Source of the DNA: RPQJ01 sp963732415
Lineage (GTDB): Bacteria; Pseudomonadota; Gammaproteobacteria; Steroidobacterales; Steroidobacteraceae
Assembly: GCA_963732415.1 (NCBI GenBank)
Contig: CAVSZK010000015.1
Location: 62,001-126,000 of the forward strand
Direction of reading: 5' to 3'
DNA: 64,000 bases
Part shown: one piece after another, positions 50,565 to 59,643 of the stretch
How positions within the stretch are numbered: the first letter of the stretch is position 1
How the letters are laid out: each line of letters begins with the position of its first letter
Translations under genes and position numbers: made by a program
Notes under the pieces: generated by a model
What the model saw: only the letters and a program-made list of their open reading frames with translations
Databases searched by the model: none
Told to the model about the DNA's origin: nothing

Positions 50565-52583
50565 ATGATCAATCCCCTGCTGCAGCAATTCGAGCTTCCC
50601 CGCTTTTCGGCCATCGAGCCCGCACACGTCGAACCCGCGATCCGGCACCTGCTGGACGACAATCGCCGCGAGCTTGCCGCGCTGCTCGACGGCGGCGCGG
50701 AAGGATGGGACGGCCTGGTCGCGCCGATCGAGCGCATGCACCACAGGCTCTCCTGCGCCTGGTCGCCGATCGGCCACCTGAATGGCGTGATGAACAGCGA
50801 CGAGCTGCGGGCTGCCTACAACGCCTGCCTGCCGCTGCTCAGTGCCTACCACACGGAACTCGCGCAGAACGAGCGACTGTGTGCGGCCTACCAGCGCGTG
50901 GCGGATCTCGAGGGGAACCGGCTCGACACTGCCCAGAAGACGCTGGTCGATCACGCGCTGCGCGACTTCCGCCTCTCCGGCGTCTCGCTGCCCGAAGACC
51001 GCAAGCGGCGCTTCGGCGAGGTCATGGAGCGGCTCGCGACCGTGCAGTCGAAGTTCGACGAAAACGTGCTCGACGCGACCAACGCCTGGTCGCGACGGAT
51101 CGACGACGCAGCCGAACTCGCGGGCCTGCCGGACACCACCGTGCGGCGCGCGCTCAAGGCCGCGGAGGATGCCGGTCACGACGGATGGCTGCTCCCGCTC
51201 GATGCGCCGAACTACCAGGCCGTGATGACCCACGCGGAACAGGCGGGGTTACGACGCGAATTCTACGAGGCGTGGACGACGCGTGCCTCCGACCAGGGCC
51301 CGCACGCCGGGCGCTGGGACAACACGCCGCTGATGGCGGAGATCCTGGAACTGCGGCACGAGGCGGCAAACCTCGTCGGCTACGCCGACTACGCGCAGTA
51401 CTCGCTCGCGACAAAGATGGCGCAACAGACAGACGAGGTACTCGACTTCCTGCGCGAGCTCGCTCGCGTGAGCCGCCCGGCAGCGGAACGGGAGTTCGCG
51501 GAACTCGAGCGCTACGCCGGCCGCAAGCTCGAATCCTGGGACGTGGCGTTCTATTCGGAGCGGATGAAGCGCGAGCGGCTCGACGTGTCCGAGGAGGAGC
51601 TGCGCCCGTACTTTCCGCTGCCACGCGTGATCGCGGGGCTGTTCACGGTCGTCACCAGGCTCTACGGCGTGCGCATGGTCGCGCGCGAGGACGTGGAGTT
51701 GTATCACCCCGACGTGCGCTACTTCGATGTCGTGGATCGTGATGGGACACCGCGCGGCGGCTTCTACCTCGACCTGTATGCCCGCCCGAAAAAGCGCGGT
51801 GGTGCATGGATGGACGACTGCGTGGGCCGTATCAGGCTGGGCGAGGCGAACGCACTGCCGGTCGCATACCTGGTATGCAATTTCACGCCGCCGGTGGCCG
51901 AGCGTCCGTCATTGCTGACGCACGACGACGTGCTGACGCTGTTCCACGAGTTCGGGCACGGCCTGCACCACATGCTGACGCGCGTCGACTACCCTGGTGT
52001 CGCCGGCATCAACGGCGTGCCCTGGGATGCGGTCGAGCTGCCCAGCCAGTTCATGGAGAATTTCGCCTGGCGCAGGGAAGTACTGCCGCTGATCTCCTCC
52101 CACGTCGAGACCGGCGAGGCCCTGCCGGCCGAGACGCTCGCGAAGCTGCAGGCGACGCGCACTTACCAGGCCGGCATGCACACGGCCCGCCAGCTTGAGT
52201 TCGCGTTGTTCGATTTCCGCCTGCACGCGGAGTTCACGCCGGGATCGCCGCCCCGGATTGCCGAGACGCTCGAGGACGTGCGGCGTGAAGTCTCCGTCCT
52301 CCGGCCGCCAGCGTTCAATCGCTTCCCGAACAGTTTCCAGCACATTTTCTCCGGCGGATATGCAGCCGGGTACTACAGCTACAAGTGGGCAGAGGTGCTG
52401 TCCGCGGACGCGTTCGGCGCTTTTGAGGAAAAAGGCGTGTTCGATCGCGCCACGGCGCGGCGATTCCTGCACTCGATCCTCGAGCGTGGCGGAAGTCGCG
52501 ATGCCATGGAGGCGTTCGTGGAGTTCCGCGGCCGCAAGCCAGAGATCGAACCGCTGCTGCGACAGATGGGCCTGGCCGCCTGA
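50565..52583 (+). CDS. prlC: Oligopeptidase A (M3 zinc metallopeptidase)
   Basis: 672 residues. Zinc site HEFGHGLHH (461-469) with the third ligand Glu some 25 residues later (ELPSQFMENFAW). Further family blocks: SVALSLA-type helices early, YARPKKRGGAWMDDCVG, LVCNFTPPV and GGYAAGYYSYKWAEVLSADAF. A cytosolic peptidase that trims signal peptides and short peptides. A TAGAAT -10-like element lies at 50527-50532. Confidence 0.95.
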   Translation: MINPLLQQFELPRFSAIEPAHVEPAIRHLLDDNRRELAALLDGGAEGWDGLVAPIERMHHRLSCAWSPIGHLNGVMNSDELRAAYNACLPLLSAYHTELAQNERLCAAYQRVADLEGNRLDTAQKTLVDHALRDFRLSGVSLPEDRKRRFGEVMERLATVQSKFDENVLDATNAWSRRIDDAAELAGLPDTTVRRALKAAEDAGHDGWLLPLDAPNYQAVMTHAEQAGLRREFYEAWTTRASDQGPHAGRWDNTPLMAEILELRHEAANLVGYADYAQYSLATKMAQQTDEVLDFLRELARVSRPAAEREFAELERYAGRKLESWDVAFYSERMKRERLDVSEEELRPYFPLPRVIAGLFTVVTRLYGVRMVAREDVELYHPDVRYFDVVDRDGTPRGGFYLDLYARPKKRGGAWMDDCVGRIRLGEANALPVAYLVCNFTPPVAERPSLLTHDDVLTLFHEFGHGLHHMLTRVDYPGVAGINGVPWDAVELPSQFMENFAWRREVLPLISSHVETGEALPAETLAKLQATRTYQAGMHTARQLEFALFDFRLHAEFTPGSPPRIAETLEDVRREVSVLRPPAFNRFPNSFQHIFSGGYAAGYYSYKWAEVLSADAFGAFEEKGVFDRATARRFLHSILERGGSRDAMEAFVEFRGRKPEIEPLLRQMGLAA

Positions 52584-52618
52584 CGAGCCACCTGTCACGA
52601 CCAGCACGAGGGACGGCC

Positions 52619-53386
52619 ATGCTCATTGCAACCTGGAACGTCAATTCGCTGCGCGTGCGGCTCCCGCAACTCAAGGCCTGGCTGGCAGAAAATCCAGTGG
52701 ACGTCATCGCGCTGCAGGAAACCAAGCTTCCGGACGCGGACTTCCCGCTGGATGAAATTCGCGATCTGGGCATGCACGCCGTATTCAGCGGCCAGCGCAC
52801 GTACAACGGTGTCGCCATCCTGTCGAAGCAGGAACCGACCGACGTTGTCTCCGGCATACCCGGGTTCGAGGACGAACAGAGGCGCGTGCTCGCCGCGACG
52901 GTATCGGGCGTACGCGTGATCGACGTCTACGTTCCGAATGGGCAGACGGTCGACTCTGAGAAGTTCCAGTACAAGCTGCGCTGGCTCGAAGCGTTGCGCA
53001 CCTACCTGATCGACCAACTCGCGCAACATCCGCGGCTCGCCGTGCTCGGCGACTACAACATCGCGCCGGAGGACCGCGACGTGCACGACCCGAAGGCATG
53101 GCAGGGCTCGGTGCACGTGAGCGAGCCCGAGCGAGCCGCCCTGCGCTCACTCGCCGAGACCGGGCTGGTGGACTGCTTTCGGCTGTTCGACCAGCCCGAG
53201 AAGTCTTATTCGTGGTGGGACTACCGGATGATGGCTTTCCGACGCAACGCAGGTCTCAGAATCGACCTGATCCTGGCGAGCACGGAACTGGCGAAAAAGT
53301 GCGGGGAAAGTCGCATCGACAAGACTCCGCGGCGCAACGAGCGGCCCTCGGACCACACTCCGGTACTCGCCGCTTTTGACATATAG
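52619..53386 (+). CDS. xth: Exodeoxyribonuclease III
   Basis: 255 residues. Starts IATWNVNSLRVRLPQLKAWL, followed by LQETKLPDADFP (metal-binding Glu), YNGVAILSKQEP, NGQTVDSEKFQYKLRWLEAL, LGDYNIAPEDRDVHDPKAW (catalytic Asp/Asn), SWWDYRMMAFRRNAGLRIDL and ERPSDHTPVLAAFDI (His). It acts at apurinic sites in base-excision repair and on blocked 3' ends. Gap of 35 bases from prlC. Confidence 0.95.
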   Translation: MLIATWNVNSLRVRLPQLKAWLAENPVDVIALQETKLPDADFPLDEIRDLGMHAVFSGQRTYNGVAILSKQEPTDVVSGIPGFEDEQRRVLAATVSGVRVIDVYVPNGQTVDSEKFQYKLRWLEALRTYLIDQLAQHPRLAVLGDYNIAPEDRDVHDPKAWQGSVHVSEPERAALRSLAETGLVDCFRLFDQPEKSYSWWDYRMMAFRRNAGLRIDLILASTELAKKCGESRIDKTPRRNERPSDHTPVLAAFDI

Positions 53387-53503
53387 GCCCTGCCGCCGCA
53401 GTGTCGGATTTCTTTACTGTGGCGTTCCCGGCTCGAAGGGCTACACTCGCGCGAACTGGCCATTGCGCGCACTGAACGGCGCCCCTGAAAAAAGAAATCG
53501 AAC

Positions 53504-54502
53504 ATGCGATACCGGCGCAGCGACTTCGACGTGACGAACACCGTGCAGGTGAGTTCCGTTGCGTCAGTGCGGCGCGCGGTCGAGGAGATCTTCTCCCAGG
53601 CCTGGCCTTCCGGCCAAGTCGATCGTGTCTCCGCGGCATTCGGCGATTTCGAGCGGCTGTTCACCGGGCAGTTCCCCGGTTACTTCGGCTGCGACACCGT
53701 CTATCACGACCTGCAGCACTCGCTCGACGACACGCTGGCGATGGCGAGGCTGCTCGCCGGCTATGACCGCTCGCACACGGTCGACCAGCGCCTCGGGCCG
53801 GAACGCGCGGCGATGGGAATCGTCACCGCCCTGTTCCACGATGCGGGCTACATCCGCCAGACAGACGATACGCAGCACCGTAACGGCGCCGAGTTCACTC
53901 GCACGCACGTCGGACGAAGCGCGCAGTTCCTCGCCAGGTACCTGCCGACGATCGGCATGGCGGAATGGGTGCCGGTGGCGACGCAGATCGTTCATTTCAC
54001 GGGATACGAGCTGCCGTTCGACCAGATACGCCTCGACGAACCGCGCGACCGCAAGGTCGGCCACCTGCTCGGCACCGCGGACATGATCGCGCAGATGTCC
54101 GATCGCTGTTACCTGGAAAAGTGCCGCGACCGTCTCTATCCCGAATTCGTGCTCGGCGGTGTTGCACTTTCGAGCAGCGAGGAAGGCGGACTCAAGGTCG
54201 TCTATGGCTCAGGCCTCGATATCCTCAGGCACACGCCCGAGTTCGCGGCGGAGACGATGCGTACGCGCCTGGACGGTGAGTTCGGCGGCGCCTACCGCTA
54301 CGTCGAGCCGCTGTTCGGCGGCCGCAATCCCTACATGGAAGCGATCGACGGCAACCTCGCGTACCTGAAGCAGGTGCTGCACACCAAGCGGTGGTCGATG
54401 CTGCGCCGCGAACCACCGTGCTTCACCTGGGAAAAGAATCCGCTGCAGAACATGCGGACGCTGGTCATCGACCGCCTGAAGGCTACCGTCGCCGCCGCAT
54501 AG
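53504..54502 (+). CDS. HD-domain metal-dependent phosphohydrolase
   Basis: 332 residues. Metal-binding pattern: VYHDLQHSLDDTLAMARLL and ALFHDAGYIRQTDDTQHRNG with His-Asp pairs, then TQIVHFTGYELP and LGTADMIAQMSDRCYLEK. This is the HD superfamily found in nucleotide and cyclic-nucleotide hydrolases; the substrate is unknown. A TACACT -10-like element lies at 53442-53447. The gene ends 5 bases before repeat copy B. Confidence 0.75.
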   Translation: MRYRRSDFDVTNTVQVSSVASVRRAVEEIFSQAWPSGQVDRVSAAFGDFERLFTGQFPGYFGCDTVYHDLQHSLDDTLAMARLLAGYDRSHTVDQRLGPERAAMGIVTALFHDAGYIRQTDDTQHRNGAEFTRTHVGRSAQFLARYLPTIGMAEWVPVATQIVHFTGYELPFDQIRLDEPRDRKVGHLLGTADMIAQMSDRCYLEKCRDRLYPEFVLGGVALSSSEEGGLKVVYGSGLDILRHTPEFAAETMRTRLDGEFGGAYRYVEPLFGGRNPYMEAIDGNLAYLKQVLHTKRWSMLRREPPCFTWEKNPLQNMRTLVIDRLKATVAAA

Positions 54503-54507
54503 GCGCA

Positions 54508-54557
54508 TAGGGGACATTCTCCTTTTTCCCGAAGCGGAAAAAGGAGAATGTCCCCTA
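54508..54557. repeat. Palindromic repeat, copy B (convergent gene junction)
   Basis: A perfect inverted repeat with 22-bp arms, 54508-54529 and 54536-54557, and a 6-base loop. The arms contain GGGGACATTCTCC and a five-T run. It lies exactly between the convergent HD gene and the LOG gene and supplies the TAG stop of the latter (CTA at 54555-54557). It would form a very stable hairpin in RNA from either direction. The right arm is nearly identical to a segment of copy A. Confidence 0.88.
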
Positions 54558-55088
54558 CACCAGTTCGTCGAGCAATGCCGCGTGGTCGCTGCCCACCTTG
54601 AGCAGCGCGCGGTGCGCAGGTTTCACGAACCCGGACGCAACCGCGCGATCAAGGTACGCGACGAGGTCGTCGTAATATCCGTCCACGTTCAGCAACCCGT
54701 TCGGCTTCACGTCCAGTCCGAGCTGCGACCAGCTCAGCGCCTCGAACAGTTCGTCCAGAGTGCCGATTCCGCCCGGCAACGTCAGGAAAGCATTCGCGAG
54801 GACCCCCATCCGGACCTTGCGCTCCGTCAAACTGCCGACGATCTCGAGCTCAGTGAGTCCGTCGTGCCCGACTTCCCACTCATACAGGAATCGCGGAATC
54901 ACGCCGACGACGCGTCCGCCGGCCGCAAGCGCGGCGTCTGCCAGCACACCCATCAGCCCCACGCGTCCACCGCCGTAGACCAGCGTCCATCCGCGGCGCG
55001 CGACCTCCAGCCCCACCGCGCGCGCGGCGGCCGTGAACGCCGGCTCCGCACCGACGGACGATCCGCAGAAGACGGCGATCGCAGTCAA
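54555..55088 (-). CDS. LOG-family (TIGR00730) phosphoribohydrolase-like protein
   Basis: 177 residues from TTG 55088. Rossmann-like with IAVFCGSSVGAEPAF, YGGGRVGLMGVLADAAL and the LOG signature PGGIGTLDELFEALSW; the arginine and glutamates of the site (TERKVRMGVLANAF) are present. LOG enzymes hydrolyse cytokinin nucleotides or related nucleoside monophosphates in plants and some bacteria; bacterial roles vary. The TTG overlaps the trpA stop (TTGA), so it is the last cistron of the tryptophan operon. The stop comes from the repeat. Confidence 0.85.
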   Translation of the reverse strand: MTAIAVFCGSSVGAEPAFTAAARAVGLEVARRGWTLVYGGGRVGLMGVLADAALAAGGRVVGVIPRFLYEWEVGHDGLTELEIVGSLTERKVRMGVLANAFLTLPGGIGTLDELFEALSWSQLGLDVKPNGLLNVDGYYDDLVAYLDRAVASGFVKPAHRALLKVGSDHAALLDELV

Positions 55089-55858
55089 GGCCTCAGCGCC
55101 TGGACGAAGTCCGCGGGATCCTCGCCGCGCTCCAGCACTTCGACCAGAGCGGAGCCCACCACCACGCCGTCCACATGTCCGGTCATCCGTGCTACCTGCT
55201 CCCGGCTGCGTATGCCAAACCCGGCGCAGACCGGCACCGGCGACACCGCCCGCACGCGATCCATGTAGGCGAGCACCTCGTCCGGCACCGCGACGCTCTT
55301 GCCCGTCGTGCCGGTCATTGTTACCGCGTACACGAAACCCTGGCTCGCCTCGCACAGCATCGCGATCCTCGCGACCGGGGTCACCGGCGTGACCATCTGC
55401 ACCAGCGCCAGGCCCGTGCGGTCGAGCGCAGAACGGATCTCCTCGCTCTCCTCGTACGGCAGGTCAGGAATGATGAATCCTGCGACACCCGAGGACGCTG
55501 CCGCCTCCGGCAAGCGCTCGAGCCCGTAGGCCAGCAATGGATTGAGGTAGCTCATCAGCAGCAGCGGCGCCACTGGGCGCGGCTGCATCGCGCGCAGTTC
55601 CTCGAGCAGCCACGGCAAGGTGAATCCACCCTGCAGGGCGACTTGGCTCGCGCGCTGGATCGTCATGCCGTCGGCCATCGGGTCCGAGAATGGCACGCCA
55701 ATCTCGACCACGTCCGCGGCGCCGCCGATTGCGGCCAGGTTTCGCCTGAACCCGGCGCGATCGGGGAACCCGCCGGTCATGAAGCCGACGATGGCCGGAC
55801 TGCCGGAGGCTGCCCTGGCGCGGATCGCAGCGCTGATCGTGTCACGGGGCTTGCTCAT
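55085..55858 (-). CDS. trpA: Tryptophan synthase alpha chain
   Basis: 257 residues from ATG 55858. It cleaves indole-3-glycerol phosphate to indole. FMTGGFPDRAGF, EIGVPFSDPMADGMTIQRA (catalytic Glu and Asp), LLLMSYLNPLLAYG, FIIPDLPYEE and CAGFGIRSREQV are as expected. The ATG overlaps the trpB stop by one base (TAATG), which makes alpha and beta subunits in step. Followed by the LOG gene through a TTGA overlap. Confidence 0.96.
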   Translation of the reverse strand: MSKPRDTISAAIRARAASGSPAIVGFMTGGFPDRAGFRRNLAAIGGAADVVEIGVPFSDPMADGMTIQRASQVALQGGFTLPWLLEELRAMQPRPVAPLLLMSYLNPLLAYGLERLPEAAASSGVAGFIIPDLPYEESEEIRSALDRTGLALVQMVTPVTPVARIAMLCEASQGFVYAVTMTGTTGKSVAVPDEVLAYMDRVRAVSPVPVCAGFGIRSREQVARMTGHVDGVVVGSALVEVLERGEDPADFVQALRP

Positions 55859-57102
55859 TACAGCACCCCCTTCAGCAGCGTCCGCTGCAGCGTCGGCATG
55901 TCCTTGTCGCCGCGCCCCGACAGGCCGATCAGGATGCGGCAGCCGGGATTGGCCTTCGCATGCCTCTTTGCACCCGCGAAGGCGTGCGCGCTCTCGATCG
56001 CGGGCAGGATACCCTCGGCCTGGCAGCACTCGGCCAGCGCCTCGAGCGACTCGCCGTCCTCCGCAGCCTCATACGTCACGCGGCCGATCGTCGCGAGCAG
56101 CGCGTGCTCGGGCCCGACGCCCGGATAGTCGAGTCCCGCGGACACCGAATGCGTTTCCTGCACCTGCCCGTGTTCGTCCTGCAGCAGCAGCGAGTAGCAG
56201 CCCTGCAGCACGCCCGGCCGCCCGTAAGCCAGCGACGCGGCGTTCTGGCCGAGCCCGGTACCGGTGCCGCCGGCCTCGAAGCCCAGCAGCTTGACGCCGA
56301 GGTCGCGGACGAACGGATGAAACAGGCCGATCGCGTTCGAGCCGCCACCCACGCAGGCGACTGTGACATCAGGCAGCGCGCCTGCCTGTTCGAGCATCTG
56401 CGCGCGCGCCTCCACGCCGATCACCGACTGGAACTCTCGCACCATGTACGGATACGGGTGCGGCCCGACGGCCGAGCCCAGCAGGTAGTACGTGCCGTCC
56501 GGATCGGACACCCAGTCGCGCAGCGCCTCGTCGATCGCCGCGCGCAGCGTCTGGTCACCGCCGGTGACCGGCACGACCTCCGCACCGAGCAACTTCATGC
56601 GTCCGACGTTCGGGGCCTGCCGCTCCATGTCCACGGCGCCCATGTACACGACACAGGGAAGGCCAAGGCGCGCGCAGGCGGCGGCGGACGCAACTCCGTG
56701 CTGCCCGGCGCCAGTCTCGGCGACGATGCGCTTCGCGCCGAGTCGCTTCGCGAGCAGCGCCTGGCCGATGGCGTTGTTGATCTTGTGCGCGCCGGTGTGC
56801 GCGAGATCCTCGCGCTTGAGCCACACCTCCGCGCCCCAGCGGCGCGACAGTTCGCGCGCGAAGGTGAGCGGCGTCGGGCGACCCACCCAGGTGCGAAGCT
56901 CCAACTCGAGTTCGGCGCGAAATGCAGGATCGGGAAGGATGCTGCTCACGCCTTCCTGCAGGCGATCGAGCGCCGGCACCAGCGTCTCCGGAACGTAGCG
57001 ACCGCCGAACGGGCCGTAGCGGCCGCGTCGGTCGGGAAACGCGCCCGCGAGCGCCTGCGCGAGCAGTGCCTCGCGGTCGACTTTCAATGCCTCGATTCTC
57101 AT
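55858..57102 (-). CDS. trpB: Tryptophan synthase beta chain
   Basis: 414 residues. PLP enzyme that joins indole and serine. PLP lysine Lys107 in LAHTGAHKINNAIGQALLAK, phosphate loop VGGGSNAIGLFHPF, and AETGAGQHGVASA, ETHSVSAGLDYPGVGPEH and LIGLSGRGDKDM. All residues of the active site that I can check are present. Overlaps trpF by one base at its start and trpA by one base at its end. Confidence 0.97.
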   Translation of the reverse strand: MRIEALKVDREALLAQALAGAFPDRRGRYGPFGGRYVPETLVPALDRLQEGVSSILPDPAFRAELELELRTWVGRPTPLTFARELSRRWGAEVWLKREDLAHTGAHKINNAIGQALLAKRLGAKRIVAETGAGQHGVASAAACARLGLPCVVYMGAVDMERQAPNVGRMKLLGAEVVPVTGGDQTLRAAIDEALRDWVSDPDGTYYLLGSAVGPHPYPYMVREFQSVIGVEARAQMLEQAGALPDVTVACVGGGSNAIGLFHPFVRDLGVKLLGFEAGGTGTGLGQNAASLAYGRPGVLQGCYSLLLQDEHGQVQETHSVSAGLDYPGVGPEHALLATIGRVTYEAAEDGESLEALAECCQAEGILPAIESAHAFAGAKRHAKANPGCRILIGLSGRGDKDMPTLQRTLLKGVL

Positions 57103-57722
57103 CAGCGACTCTCCTCGACGACCGGGGCCTGGTCCGCCGTGCGGGCGGCCCCAATGAACTCACGAATCCTGGAAAGGTCCTTCACGCCGCGGGCCGACTC
57201 GACGCCCGAACTCACGTCTACGCCGAATGGACGGACCGCTCGCACCGCGTCTGCGACGTTTGCAGCGTCCAGTCCGCCCGCCAGCACCAGCTGCGTCCGT
57301 CGCGCCAGAAGCGCAGCGTGCGACCAGTCCGCCTTCTCGCCTGCCCCGCTCCGCGCTCCTTCCAGCAGCAGGCGCGCCGGCAATGGCTGCGGCAGGTTCG
57401 TATCGCCGCGCACGACCGGCAGCACCTCCTGTCCGGGCGGCAGCCGCAGCGCAGTGAGGTCGCCGGCATCCAGTTGTACGCGGTCCGGTCGGATTGCTTC
57501 GACGACCAAATCAACCAGCGCCTGCGACGGGTGCAGGAACACCGCGACGCGCTCGACGCACGGCGGCACCGCACTTTGCAGCATGCGCGCCTCGTCCACG
57601 GACAGGTTGCGCGGCGACTCCGCGTGGAACACGAATCCCACGGCATTCGCGCCTGCTGCCACGGCGGCCTCGACCGCCTCGCGTGACTTGAGGCCGCAGA
57701 TCTTGATCCAGAGCCTTTCCAT
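57102..57722 (-). CDS. trpF: Phosphoribosylanthranilate isomerase
   Basis: 206 residues, a TIM barrel with IKICGLKSREAVEAA (catalytic Cys), GFVFHAESPRN, QLDAGDL (QLHG position) and VLAGGLDAANVADAVRAV, FGVDVSSGVESARGVKDLSR (catalytic Asp). Stand-alone, not fused to trpC as it is in E. coli. Seven bases follow the trpC stop. Confidence 0.95.
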   Translation of the reverse strand: MERLWIKICGLKSREAVEAAVAAGANAVGFVFHAESPRNLSVDEARMLQSAVPPCVERVAVFLHPSQALVDLVVEAIRPDRVQLDAGDLTALRLPPGQEVLPVVRGDTNLPQPLPARLLLEGARSGAGEKADWSHAALLARRTQLVLAGGLDAANVADAVRAVRPFGVDVSSGVESARGVKDLSRIREFIGAARTADQAPVVEESR

Positions 57723-57729
57723 GCTCGCC

Positions 57730-58554
57730 TCAGCTGCGCGCCGCGCGGCCGGCGGCGAGCAGTTCGCGCACCGCCTGCTTCGGATCGCCGCGCTTCATCA
57801 GGCTGGTGCCCACCAGCGCAAGCCGGTAGCCGAGCGATACGACGCGGACGGCGTCCTCCGGCACCAGCACACCGCTCTCGGCAACGCATGGCCAGCCTGG
57901 TGGCATCCTGTCGCGCAACTCCGCAAAGCGTCCGAAATCGATGTCCAGCGTCTCGAGGTCGCGGCAGTTGAGGCCCATCAGCACCTGCTCCTCGCGACCC
58001 TCGCGCTGCCGCGCGACCTCGTTCGCGACATGCAGGTCGCCCGCGCTGAACGCCTCGAGCAGCACGAACAATCCGAGCTCCGCCGCACAATCCATCATCG
58101 CGACCAGGCGCTCCCGCGGGACCATGCGCACGATCAGCAGCACGCCCGAAGCCCCGTAGGCACGCGCCTCGAGCACCTGGTAGGGATCCACCAGGAAATC
58201 CTTGCGCATCGCCGGCACGCCGTAGGGTTGCAGCACGTCAGCCGCGAGCCGGAGATGATCAAGATCACCGTCGAATCGCTCGGGCTCGGTGAGGATTGAG
58301 CAGATCGCGGCGCCGCCCTCGGCGTACGCTTCGAGCCGCTGCACCGGATTGACGGTGCTCGCGGACAGGTCGCCCATCGACGGCGAGCGCAGCTTGAGTT
58401 CTGCGATCAGGTCGAAACCATCTTTCTCCAGCCTCAATCGCGGCGGTGCCTCGACTCCCAGTGCCGCGGCACGCAGCGCGGCCTCCGGCACCCGCTCGCG
58501 AGCCTCGGCGACGCGGCGGATGCTCGAGCGGACCATGTCAGAGAGGAGACCCAT
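57730..58554 (-). CDS. trpC: Indole-3-glycerol-phosphate synthase
   Basis: 274 residues. TIM barrel with LIAELKLRSPSMG (catalytic Lys and Glu), ICSILTEPERFDGDLDHL, MRKDFLVDPYQVLEARAYGA, LMGLNCRDLETLDIDF and CVAESGVLVPEDA. It forms the indole ring. The position of serine-proline in LRSPS replaces the KxSPS of relatives but keeps the lysine. A 51-base gap separates it from trpD, the largest gap in the operon. Confidence 0.95.
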   Translation of the reverse strand: MGLLSDMVRSSIRRVAEARERVPEAALRAAALGVEAPPRLRLEKDGFDLIAELKLRSPSMGDLSASTVNPVQRLEAYAEGGAAICSILTEPERFDGDLDHLRLAADVLQPYGVPAMRKDFLVDPYQVLEARAYGASGVLLIVRMVPRERLVAMMDCAAELGLFVLLEAFSAGDLHVANEVARQREGREEQVLMGLNCRDLETLDIDFGRFAELRDRMPPGWPCVAESGVLVPEDAVRVVSLGYRLALVGTSLMKRGDPKQAVRELLAAGRAARS

Positions 58555-58605
58555 TTGGACGTCTGCCCCGTGGTCAACGGCCGGCGATCGGCAATGTAAC
58601 GTGGT

Positions 58606-59643
58606 TCACGCAACGTCCCCGGATCCGCGGCTGAATGCGGCCAGCCGCTCGAGCAGCCGCGCGGCATCGCCACGGTCGATCGCGGAGTGTGCGACCGCGA
58701 TGCCTTCGGCGCAGGATGCAACGATTCCCGCGACCTCCAGCGCGAGCGCGGCATTCAGCGCCAGCGCATCGCGGTGCGCGCCACGGTCGCGTCCCTCGAA
58801 GACCGCGCGCAGCGCCGCCGCATTCTCGGCCGCATTGCCGCCGGCGAGATCCGCGGTCGTGCAACGAGGCACGCCCAGCTCCAGGGGGTCGCGCTGCTGC
58901 CTGGACACATGGCCCGGCCGCACGTCGAAAAGTTCGTATGGCCCGACCGGAGTCGCCTCGTCCCAGCCGGCCGTGCCGTGCACCACGAACACGCGCTCGA
59001 TCGGCATGCCTGCAAGAGACTCGGCCATCAACTCGGCGGCCTCGAGACTGTAGGCGCCGATCAGCGCGAAGGGCGGCCCGGCCGGGTTGGTCAACGGACC
59101 GAGCAGGTTGAATACCGTGCGCACGCCGAGCTCCCGGCGCACCGGGGCGATCTCCTTCATGGCCGGGTGGTAGTGCGGGGCGAACAGGAACGTGAACCCT
59201 GTCGTGGCCAGGCAATCGCCAGCCGCGCGCTCGTCGAGTGGCAGCCCGAGCCCAAGCGCCTCGAGCAGGTCGGCGCTGCCCGCGCGACTCGACACCGACC
59301 GGTTGCCGTGCTTCACGACACGGACACCCATCGCGGCAACCAACAGCGCCGCGCCCGTCGAAATATTGAAGCTGCCCGATGCATCGCCACCGGTGCCGAC
59401 GATGTCGATCGCAGGCGATCCCGGAGGAAGGTCTGGACGACGTGCAAGGCGGCGCATCGCGCCCGCGAAGCCGCGCACTTCGCCGGGTGTCACGCCTTTC
59501 GAGCGCAGTGCCGCAAGCAGCGCACCCGCCATTGCCGGGGCGACCGTGCCCCGGGTCAGCCCCACCAGCAGCTCGCCGGCTTCCGCCTCGGCGAGTTCAT
59601 GGCCGTCGAGCAGTCGCTCGAGCGTGTCGCGCAGCTCAGCCAC
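58606..59643 (-). CDS. trpD: Anthranilate phosphoribosyltransferase
   Basis: 345 residues from GTG 59643 (VAELRDTLERLLDGHELAEA). Helical N-terminal domain, then the PRPP-binding loop DIVGTGGDASGSFNISTGAA, VVKHGNRSVSSRAGSADLLE, FLFAPHYHPAMKEIAPVR, TVFNLLGPLTNPA. It attaches anthranilate to PRPP. Overlaps the end of trpG by 8 bases. No fused TrpG domain. Confidence 0.95.
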   Translation of the reverse strand: MAELRDTLERLLDGHELAEAEAGELLVGLTRGTVAPAMAGALLAALRSKGVTPGEVRGFAGAMRRLARRPDLPPGSPAIDIVGTGGDASGSFNISTGAALLVAAMGVRVVKHGNRSVSSRAGSADLLEALGLGLPLDERAAGDCLATTGFTFLFAPHYHPAMKEIAPVRRELGVRTVFNLLGPLTNPAGPPFALIGAYSLEAAELMAESLAGMPIERVFVVHGTAGWDEATPVGPYELFDVRPGHVSRQQRDPLELGVPRCTTADLAGGNAAENAAALRAVFEGRDRGAHRDALALNAALALEVAGIVASCAEGIAVAHSAIDRGDAARLLERLAAFSRGSGDVA

